NCBI RefSeq assembly: GCF_041296385.1 | Contig: NW_027183960.1 | Span: forward strand, 1,287,001 to 1,351,000 | Source of the DNA: Aphelocoma coerulescens | Lineage: Eukaryota; Chordata; Aves; Passeriformes; Corvidae | Direction: 5' to 3' | DNA length: 64,000 nucleotides | Shown: in pieces, positions 1 through 7,911 of the stretch | How the letters are laid out: every line of letters starts with the position of its first letter | Numbering within the stretch: the first letter of the stretch is position 1 | The notes under the pieces: model-generated | The model's input: the letters and a program-made list of their open reading frames with translations, nothing else | What the model was told of the DNA's origin: nothing | The model's database searches: none | Translations under genes and position numbers: made by a program

Positions 1-724
1 ATCCTGCTACTCTACTGCTGACGTCAGGGTATTCCCTGGAGCTGCAAACACCTGCCTTTGCTGCTCGAGGACCTTCTCTAGCATCATGCCAAACCCCTTC
101 TCCTATGGCAGTGCTGCAGCATCCTGCGAGCCATGGACTGGAACTGGCACCTTCAGCATAGTTGCTCCTGGGAAACATCATTCAGCCATTCCCTTACTGC
201 AATGAGCTGGACTCCTACTCCTCTGCAAGGCTCTTCCTGGACAGGTGCATCCTCAGCAATGAGACGGTTCTGCTGAGAGCCATGGCTCTGAGGGAGGAGC
301 CAGTCCTGTCCAAAGGCCTTCCTCTGACTCCACTCCTGCAGCTCTCACGGAGGCACTGGGAGCCTTGGACACTCTTGCCACAAGTAGCCCAAGCGTGGAC
401 ATCTTCCTCATCCTGCTCCTCCACTGCTGACGTCAGGGAATTCCCTGGAGCTCCTAAAATCTGCCTTTCCTGCTGGAGGATCGTGTCTGGCAGCTCTCTG
501 ATCCTCTTCGCCTTTGGCAGCGCCACAGCATCCTGAGAGTCATATACTGGAAACTGGCAGCTACATGACACTTGCCGCTCCTAGGATGCTTTTCTCTGGG
601 AAAATCTTCTTGCACACGACATTGCTCCAGTTTTTACTTCTAGGCCTTTCGTGGCCATCTGCATTCTCAGCCACAAGCAGGTTCTGATGATCGACATGGC
701 TCTGGGAGAGCAGGGACTCCTGTC
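1..724 (+). repeat. Unit type h, 3' part (left edge of window)
   Basis: Position 1 corresponds to 8391 in the next h unit. It carries intact CREs at 19-26 and 428-435, with GGGAATTCCC at 436-445. It has the CTGGAGGATCG...CTGATCCTC form of the second module and the h-specific end GAGAGTCATATACTGGAAAC. Confidence 0.95.
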
Positions 725-1098
725 TGTGGACAAAGAAAACAAAGACAACTTGTAAGAAGAAAACCTGGAGCTTCTAGTTAGAAGACAAAGGACTATTCAA
801 ACAAGGCAGGGCCAAAGCAGGAAACTTTCTAAAATGGAACAAGCAGCAGAAGCACAGCAGTATTGCAGAAGAAATTCCCCTCCCAGCACTTGGCTTAAGG
901 AAAACGCCTGATGTTTCTGTGAGAGACATGAGTTCATGTCTACTATTGGGTACCAGACATCTGAACATTTAGACTATTGGCTTTCCAGGCTCACGCTATT
1001 CAAACCGGAAAGTGAAACTATTCTAACAGAAGGGATGATTGCAAGAAATGTTTCTGTTTACACCACGACTGCCGACCATCCATCATTCTTACCTTGCA

Positions 1099-1507
1099 CC
1101 TGTCCAAAGGCCTTCCTCCATCTGCGCTCCGGCAACTCTCACCCAGGCAAGGGCAGGGATGGAGGCTCTTGCCACAAGTAGCCCAAGCGTGGACATCTTC
1201 CTCATCCTGCTACTCCACTGCTGACGTCAGGGTATTCCCTGGAGCTGCAAACACCTGCCTTTGCTGCTCGAGGACCTTCTCTAGCACCATGCAAAACCCC
1301 TTCTCCTATGGCAGTGCTGCAGCATCCTGCGAGCCACGGACTGGAACTGGCACCTCCAGCAAAGTTGCTCCTGGGAAACATCCCTCAGCCATTCCCTTAC
1401 TGCAATGAGCTGGACTCCTACTCCTCTGCAATGCTCTTCCTGGACAGGTGCATCCTCAGCAATGAGACGGTTCTGCTGAGAGCCACGGCTCTGAGGGAGC
1501 AGCCAGT
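1099..1507 (+). repeat. 409-bp base module, first copy in a long unit
   Basis: The module runs from the CCTGTC after the LTR-like segment to the homologous CCTGCC at 1508. It shares ordered blocks with the following 414-bp module: a pyrimidine-rich stretch, a CRE with GGG(A/T)ATTCCC, GCAGCATCCT, CTGGCACCTCCAG, TTGCTCCT, TGCATNCTCAGC and GGCTCTG. The two copies are clearly diverged, so the duplication predates the amplification of the array. Short units lack one such module, which accounts exactly for the 409-bp length difference between long and short units. Confidence 0.85.
1222..1239. promoter_or_regulatory. CRE with degenerate kB site in the 409-bp module, representative
   Basis: TGACGTCA at 1222-1229 is followed by GGGTATTCCC, which departs from the kB consensus at one position. 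This form is found in the first module of types a, e and h. Types c and g have TGACATCT followed by AGGAATTCCC there instead, so they lack an intact CRE in this slot. Confidence 0.45.
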
Positions 1508-1921
1508 CCTGCCCAATGGTTGTCCTCCGTCACCAGTCCTGCAGCTCCCACGGAGGCACTGGGAGCCTTGGACACTCTTGCCACAAGTAGCCCAAGCGTG
1601 GACATCTTCCTCATCCTGCTCCTCCACTGCTGACGTCAGGGAATTCCCTGGTGCTCCCAACATCTGCCTTTCCTGCTCGAGGATCGTGTCTGGCAGCTCT
1701 CTGAGCCTCTTTGCCTTTGGCAGCGCCACAGCATCCTAGGAGTCATATACTGGCAACTGGCACCTCCAGGACACTTGCTGCTCCTAGGATGCTTTCCTCT
1801 GGGAAAATCTTCTTGGACACGTCCTTGCTCCAGTTTTTACTCCTAGTCCTTTCGTGGCCATCTGCATTCTCAGCCACAAGCAGCTTCTGATGATCGACAT
1901 GGCTCTGGGAGAGCAGGGACT
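1508..1921 (+). repeat. 414-bp base module, second copy, interrupted at its end by the LTR-like segment
   Basis: This is the module copy present in both long and short units. It ends at the CCTGTC that precedes the next LTR-like segment. It contains the CRE/kB composite at 1631-1648 and a GAATTC site inside the kB palindrome. A 10-bp stretch of its right part (GCCTTTCGTG region) is deleted in most e-type units. Confidence 0.85.
1631..1648. promoter_or_regulatory. Composite palindromic CRE plus kB site, representative
   Basis: TGACGTCA (1631-1638) is the full palindromic cAMP response element bound by CREB/ATF/CREM dimers. It abuts GGGAATTCCC (1639-1648), a palindromic match to the NF-kB consensus GGGRNNYYCC. 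The wider CAGGGAATTCCCTG (1637-1650) is a 14-bp perfect palindrome. The left side, TGCTGACGTCAG, also matches most of the CRE-type Maf element. Equivalent slots lie 906-907 bp into long units and 497-498 bp into short units. Binding is inferred from the motif only. Confidence 0.5.
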
Positions 1922-1954
1922 CCTGTCTGTGGACAAAGAAAACAAAGACAACTT
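1847..1954 (+). other. Splice-site-bounded 108-nt candidate exon, representative
   Basis: A pyrimidine-rich acceptor (CAGTTTTTACTCCTAG, ending at 1846) and a donor CTT|GTAAGA (GT at 1955-1956) bound 108 nt. The interval is open in one frame and would be a phase-symmetric exon (1 + 105 + 2 nt). The last 27 nt lie inside the LTR-like segment. The same signals are visible in the other units. In e-type units with the 10-bp deletion the interval would be 98 nt. There is no transcript evidence, and unspliced readthrough meets TAA at the donor. I regard this as a prediction, not a gene. Confidence 0.2.
1922..1927. repeat. Left copy of putative target-site duplication (CCTGTC)
   Basis: The hexamer CCTGTC immediately precedes the TG of the LTR-like segment. 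It is retained in front of essentially every unit in the window. Confidence 0.6.
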
Positions 1955-2301
1955 GTAAGAAGAAAACCTGGAGCTTCTAGTTAGAAAAAAAAGGACTATT
2001 CAATCAAGGCAGGGCCAAGGGAGGAAACTTTCTAAAATGGAACAAGCAGCAGAAGCACAGTAGTTTTGCAGAAGAAATTCCCCTCCCAGCACTTGGCTTA
2101 AGGAAAAAGCCTGATGTTTCTATGAGAGACTTGAGTTCATGTCTACTATTGGGTACCAGACATCTGAACATTTAGACTATTGGCTTTCCATGCTCACGCT
2201 ATTCAAACCGGAAAGTGAAACTACTCTAACAGTAGGGATGATTGCAAGAAATGTTTCTGTTTACACCACGACTGCCGACCATGCATCATTCTTACCTTGC
2301 A
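1928..2301. mobile_element. Solo-LTR-like relic, representative copy
   Basis: This 374-bp segment begins TGTGGAC and ends CCTTGCA. It is flanked by CCTGTC at 1922-1927 and again at 2302-2307. The homologous uninterrupted position in the 409-bp module has CCTGTC once (for example 8695-8700 and 17493-17498), followed by the same CAAAGG or AAAAGG sequence. TG...CA termini with a 6-bp target-site duplication are what a solo LTR of an alpha/betaretrovirus-like (class II) element would leave. No AATAAA, TATAAA, primer-binding site or gag/pol sequence is seen, so the family and orientation are unknown. Every unit in the window starts with a copy: the first 374 bp of types a, b, c, e, h and the first 375 bp of d, f, g. 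An alternative is an unrelated 374-bp insertion with coincidental ends. Confidence 0.6.
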
Positions 2302-2307
2302 CCTGTC
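2302..2307. repeat. Right copy of putative target-site duplication (CCTGTC)
   Basis: The hexamer CCTGTC immediately follows the CA end of the LTR-like segment. It is retained in nearly all units; the e-type unit at 43907 reads CATGTC. Confidence 0.6.
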
Positions 2308-2721
2308 CAAAGGCCTTCCTCCGTCTGCGCTCCGGCAACTCTCACCCAGGCAAGGGCAAGGATGGAGGCTCTTGCCACAAGTAGCCCAAGCGTGGACATC
2401 TTCCTCATCCTGCTCCGCCACTGCTGACATCAGGGAATTCCCTGGAGCTCCCAACATCTGCCTTTCCTGCTCGAGGATCGTGTCTGGCAGCTCTCTGAGC
2501 CTCTTCATCTTTGGCTGCGCCACAGCATCCTAGGAGTCATATACTGGCAACTGGCACCTCCAGGACACTTGCTGCTCCTAGGATGCTTTTCTCTGGGAAA
2601 ATCTTCTTGCATACGACCTTGCTCCAGATTTTACTTCTAGGTCTTTCGTGGCCATGTGCATCCGCGGCCACGAGCAGCTTCTGATGATCAACAGGGCTCT
2701 GGGAGAGCAGGGACTCCTGTC

Positions 2722-3924
2722 TGTGGACAAAGAAAACAAAGACAACTTGTAAGAAGAAAACCTAGAGCTTCTAGATAGAAGAGAAAGGACTATTCAATCA
2801 AGGCAGGGCCAAAGCAGGAAACTTTCTAAAATGGAACAAGCAGAAGAAGCAGAGCAGTTTTGCAGAAGAAATTCCCCTCCCAGCACTTGGCTTAATGAAA
2901 AAGCCTGATGTTGCTATGAGAGACTTGAGTTCATGTCTACTATTGGGGAGCAGACGTCTGAACATTTAGAGTATTGGCGCTCCAGGCTCACGCTATTCAA
3001 ACCGGAAAGTGAAACTATTCTAACAGAAGGGATGATTGCAAGAAATGTTTCTGTTTACACCACAACTGCCGACCATCCATCATTCTTACCTTGCACCTGT
3101 CCAAAGGCCTTCCTCCATCTGCGCTCCAGCAACTCTCACCCAGGGTCGGGCAGGGATGGAGGCTCGTGCCACAAGTAGCCCAAGCGCGGACATCTTCCTC
3201 ATCCTGATCTTCCACTGCTGACATCTAGGAATTCCCTGGAGCTGCAAACACTTGCCTTTGCTGCTCAAGGATCTTCTCTAGCACCATGCCAAATGCCTTC
3301 TCCTATGGCAGCGCTGCAGCATCCTGCGACTCACGGACTGGAACTGGCACCTCCAGCAAAGTTGCTCCTGGGAAACATCCCTCAGCCATTCCCTTACTGC
3401 AATGAGCTGGACTCCTACTCCTCTGCAATGCTCTTCCTGGACAGGTGCATCCTCAGCAACGAGACGGTTCTGCTGAGAGCCGCGGCTCTGAGGGAGCAGC
3501 CAGCCCTGCCAAAAGGCCTTCCTCCGTCTCCAGTCCCGCAGCTCCCACGGAGGCACTGGGAGCCTTGGACACTCTTGCCACAAGTAGCCCAAGCGTGGAC
3601 ATCTTCCTCATCCTGCTCCTCCACTGCTGACGTCAGGGAATTCCCTGGAGCTGCAAACATCTGCCTTTGCTGCTGGAGGATCATGTCTGGCAGCTCTCTG
3701 AGCCTCTTCATCTTTGGCTGCGCCACAGCATCCTAGGAGTCATATACTGGCAACTGGCACCTCCAGGACACTTGCTGCTCCTAGGATGCTTTTCTCTGGG
3801 AAAATCTTCTTGCATACGACCTTGCTCCAGATTTTACTTCTAGGTCTTTCGTGGCCATGTGCATCCGCAGCCACAAGCAGCTTCTGATGATCGACATGGC
3901 TCTGGGAGAGCAGGGACTCCTGTC
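2722..3924 (+). repeat. Unit type c, long (1203 bp)
   Basis: The LTR-like segment has the c-specific GGGGAGCAGACGTC and GAGTATTGGCGC. The first CRE slot is TGACATCT; the second is intact. This copy alone among c units has CTCCAGCAAC (others CTCTGGCAAC) and CAGCCCTGCC. Confidence 0.95.
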
Positions 3925-4719
3925 TGTGGACAAAGAAAACAAAGACAACTTGTAAGAAGAAAACCTGGAGCTTCTAGATAGAAGAGAAAGGACTATTCAA
4001 TCAAGGCAGGGCCAAAGCAGGAAACTTTCTAAAATGGAACAAGCAGCAGAAGCACAGTAGTTTTGCAGAAGAAATTCCCCTCCCAGCATTTGGCTTAAGG
4101 AAAAAGTCTGATGTTTCTATGAGAGACTTGAGTTCATGTCTACTATTGGATAGCAGACATCTGAACATTTAGACTACTGGCTTTCCAGGCTCACGCAATT
4201 CAAACCGGAATGTCAAACTATTTCAAAAGCTAGAGATGCTTGGAAGAAATGTTTCTGTACTCACCACAACTGGGGACCATGCATCATTCTTACCTTGCAC
4301 CTGTCCAAAGGCCTTCCTCCGTCTCCAGTCCTGCCGCTCTCACGGAGGCACTGGGAGCCTCGGACACTCTTGCCACAAGTAGCCCAAGCGTGGACATCTT
4401 CCTCATCCTGCTCCTCCACTGCTGACGTCAAGGAATTCCCTGGAGCTCCCAACATCTGCCTTTCCAGCTGGAGGATCATGTCTGGCAGCTCTCTGAGCCT
4501 CTTCACCTTTGGCAGCGCCACAGCATCCTAGGAGTCATATACTGGCAACTGGCACCTCCAGGACACTTGCTGCTCCTAGGATGCTTTTCTCTGGGAAAAT
4601 CTTCTTGCATACAACCTTGCTCCAGTTTTTACTTCTAGGCCTTTCGTGGCCATCTGCATTCTCAGCCACAAGCAGGTTCTGATGATCAACAGGGCTCTGG
4701 GAGAGCAGGGACTCCTGTC
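3925..4719 (+). repeat. Unit type d, short (795 bp)
   Basis: The LTR-like segment (3925-4299) belongs to the diverged subtype shared with f (AAAAGCTAGAGATGCTT). The right flank is the GGAGGCACTGGGAGCC form. The CRE is intact but is followed by AGGAATTCCC, so the kB site is imperfect. Confidence 0.95.
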
Positions 4720-5912
4720 TGTGGACAAAGAAAACAAAGACAACTTGTAAGAAGAAAACCTGGAGCTTCTAGATAGAAGACAAAGGACTATTCAATCAAG
4801 GCAGGGCCAAGGGAGGAAACTTTCTAAAATGGAACAAGCAGCAGAAGCACAGTACTTTTGCAGAAGAAATTCCCTTCCCAGCACTTGGCTTAAGGAAAAA
4901 ACCTCATGTTTCTATGAGAGACTTGAGTTCATGTCTACTACTGGGTACCAGACATCTGAACATTTAGACTATTGGCTTTCCAGGCTCACGCTATTCAAAC
5001 CTGAAAGTGAAACTACTCTAACAGTAAGGATGATTGCAAGAAATGTTTCTGTTTACACCACGACTGCCGACCATGCATCATTCTTACCTTGCACCTGTCC
5101 AAAGGCCTTCCTCCATCTGCGCTCCAGCAACTCTCACTCAGGCAAGGGCAGGGATGGAGGCTCTTGCCACAAGTAGCCCAAGCGTGGACATCTTCCTCAT
5201 CCTGCTACTCCACTGCTGACGTCAGGGTATTCCCTGGAGCTGCAAACACCTGCCTTTGCTGCTCGAGGATCTTCTCTAGCACCATGCAAAACCCCTTCTC
5301 CTATGGCAGTGCTGCAGCATCCTGCGAGCCACGGACTGGAACTGGCACCTCCAGCAAAGTTGCTCCTGGGAAACATCCCTCAGCCATTCCCTTACTGCAA
5401 TGAGCTGGACTCCTACTCCTCTGCAATGCTCTTCCTGGACAGGTGCATCCTCAGCAATGAGACAGTTCTGCTGAGAGCCACAGCTCTGAGGAAGCAGCCA
5501 GTCCTGCCCAATGGTTGTCCTCTGTCACCAGTCCTGCAGCTCCCACGGAGGCACTGGGAGCCTTGGACACTCTTGCCACAAGTAGCCCAAGCGTGGACAT
5601 CTTCCTCATCCTGCTCCTCCACTGCTGACGTCAGGGAATTCCCTGGTGCTCCCAACATCTGCCTTTCCTGCTCGAGGATCGTGTCTGGCAGATCTCTGAG
5701 CCTCTTTGCCTTTGGCAGCGCCAGAGCATCCTAGGAGTCATATACTGGCAACTGGCACCTCCAGGACACTTGCTGCTCCTAGGATGCTTTCCTCTAGGAA
5801 AAACTTCTTGCACACGTCCTTGCTCCAGTTTTTACTCCTAGGCCATCTGCATTCTCAGCCACAAGAAGCTTCTGATGATCGACATGGCTCTGGGAGAGCA
5901 GGGACTCCTGTC
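4720..5912 (+). repeat. Unit type e, long with 10-bp deletion (1193 bp)
   Basis: e-specific CTACTACTGGG and ATTCCCTTCCC in the LTR-like segment. Two intact CREs. The second module reads CCTAGGCCATCTGC at about 5838-5851, missing 10 bp between two GGCC copies. Confidence 0.95.
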
Positions 5913-6707
5913 TGTGGACAAAGAAAACAAAGACAACTTGTAAGATTAAAACCTGGAGCTTCTAGTTAGAAGAGAAAGGACAATTCAATCAAGGCAGGGC
6001 CAAAGCAGGAAACTTTCTAAAATGGAACAAGCAGCAGAAGCACAGTAGTTTTGCAGAAGAAATTCCCCTCCCCGCACTTGGCTTAAGGAAAAAGCCTGAT
6101 GTTTCTATGAGAGACTTGAGTTCATGTCTACTATTGGATAGCAGACATCTGAACATTTAGACTACTGGCTTTCCAGGCTCACGCAATTCAAACCGGAATG
6201 TCAAACTATTTCAAAAGCTAGAGATGCTTCGAAGAAATGTTTCTGTATTCACCACAACTGGGGACCATGCATCATTCTTACCTTGCACCTGTCCAAAGGC
6301 CTTCCTCCGTCTCCAGTCCTGCCGCTCTCACGGAGGCACTGGGAGCCTTGGACACTCTTGCCACAAGTAGCCCAAGCGTGGACATCTTCCTCATCCTGCT
6401 CCTCCACTGCTGACGTCAGGGAATTCCCTGGAGCTCCAAACATCTGCCTTTCCAGCTGGAGGATCATGTCTGGCAGCTCTCTGAGCCTCTTCACCTTTGG
6501 CAGCGCCACAGCATCCTAGGAGTCATATACTGGCAACTGGCACCTCCAGGACACTTGCTGCTCCTAGGATGCTTTTCTCTGGGAAAATCTTCTTGCACAC
6601 GACATTGCTGCCGATTTTACTTCTAGGCCTTTCGTGGCCATCTGCATCCTCAGCCACAAGCAGGTTCTGATGATCAACAGGGCTCTGGGAGAGCAGGGAC
6701 TCCTGTC
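5913..6707 (+). repeat. Unit type f, short (795 bp)
   Basis: Diverged LTR subtype shared with d, distinguished by GATGCTTCGAAG. One intact CRE/kB composite. f-specific TTTCCAGCTGGAGGATCATG and TTGCTGCCGATTTTAC in the module. Confidence 0.95.
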
Positions 6708-7911
6708 TGTGGACAAAGAAAACAAAGACAACTTGTAAGAAGAAAACCTGGAGCTTCTAGTTAGAAGACAAAGGACTATTCAATCAAGGCAGGGCCAAAG
6801 CAGGAAACTTTCTAAAATGGAACAAGCAGCAGAAGCAGAGCAGTTTTGCAGAAGAAATTCCCCTCCCAGCACTTGGCTTAAGGAAAAAGCCTGATGTTTC
6901 TATGAGAGACTTGAGTTCATGTCTACTATTGGGTACCAGACATCTGAACATTTAGACTATTGGCTTTCCAGGCTCACACTATTCAAACCGGAAAGTGAAA
7001 CTACTCTAAAAGCTAGAGGCGATTGCAAGAAATGTTTCTGCTCACACCACGACTGCCGACCATGCATCATTCTTACCTTGTACCTGTCCAAAGGCCTTCC
7101 TCCGTCTGCGCTCTGGCAACTCTCACCCAAGCTCGGGCAGGGATGGAGGCTCTTGCCACAAGTAGCCCAAGCCTGGAGATATTCCTCATCCTGATCTTCC
7201 ACTGCTGACATCTAGGAATTCCCTGGAGCTGCAAACACTTGCCTTTGCTGCTCGAGGATCTTCTCTAGCACCATGCCAAACCCCTTCTCCTATGGCAGTG
7301 CTGCAGCATCCTGCGAGCCATGGACTGGAACTGGCACCTTCAGCATAGTTGCTCCTGGGAAACATCCTTCAGCCATTCCCTTACTGCAATGAGCTGGACT
7401 CCTACACCTTTGCAAGGCTCTTCCTGGATAGGTGCATCCTCAGCAATGAGACGGTTCTGCTGAGAGCCACGGCTCTGAGGGAGCAGCCAGTCCTGCCCAA
7501 AGGCCTTCCTCCGTCACCAGTCCTGCAGCTCCCACGGAGGCACTGGGAGCCCTGGACACTCTTGCCACAAGTAGCCCAAGCGTCGAGATCTTCCTCATCC
7601 TGCTCCTCCACTGCTGACATCAGGGAATTCCCTGGAGCTCCCAACATCTGCCTTTCCTGCTCGAGGATCGTGTCTGGCAGCTCTCTGAGCCTCTTACACT
7701 TTGGAAGCGCAACAGCATCCTAGGAGTCATATACTGGCAACTGGCACCTCCAGGACACTTGCTGCTCCTAGGATGCTTTTCTCTGGGAAAATCTTCTTGC
7801 ACACAACCTTGCTGCAGATTTTACTTCTAGGCCTTTTGTGGCCATCTGCATCCGCAGCCACAAGCAGCTTCTGATGATCGACATGGCTCTGGGAGAGCAG
7901 GGACTCCTGTC
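6708..7911 (+). repeat. Unit type g, long (1204 bp)
   Basis: Third LTR subtype (AAAAGCTAGAGGCGATT). Both CRE slots have lost the CpG (TGACATCT, TGACATCA). In this copy the LTR-like end reads TTGTA instead of TTGCA. Confidence 0.95.

Larger units (their letters stand above)
725..1927 (+). repeat. Unit type a, long (1203 bp)
   Basis: LTR-like segment 725-1098, modules 1099-1507 and 1508-1921. Two intact CREs (1222, 1631). Diagnostic a features are AATGGTTGTCCTCCG in the first module and CCTGGTGCTCCC plus ACTCCTAGTCC in the second. Confidence 0.95.
1928..2721 (+). repeat. Unit type b, short (794 bp)
   Basis: LTR-like segment 1928-2301 with the b-specific run of eight A, then a single module. 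The CRE slot reads TGACATCA (CpG lost). It is followed by an intact GGGAATTCCC. Confidence 0.95.

Noticed and set aside
725..1098. Complete endogenous retrovirus
   Set aside because: Only a 374-bp LTR-like segment is present. There is no second LTR pair with internal sequence, no gag, pol or env frame, and no primer-binding site.
725..1098. Polyadenylation signal or TATA box in the LTR-like segment
   Set aside because: No AATAAA or TATAAA on either strand was seen. ATTAAA occurs near the left end in some e and f neighbours only (GTAAGATTAAAACC), which is not a convincing position.
1171..1186. CTCF site at CCACAAGTAGCCC, as in other macrosatellites
   Set aside because: Several core positions of the CTCF motif mismatch (the central GGGGGC/AGGTGGC part is absent).
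1308..1739. Plus-strand open frames of 60-159 codons in every unit, as real genes
   Set aside because: They overlap each other in several frames on both strands, vary in start and stop between unit types, show no recognisable domain, and recur only because the DNA is tandemly repeated.
3847..3954. FVAIC motif in the translated 108-nt interval, resembling the conserved VAIC of olfactory receptors
   Set aside because: Only five residues match. There are no flanking transmembrane segments and no long open frame, so it is taken as coincidence.
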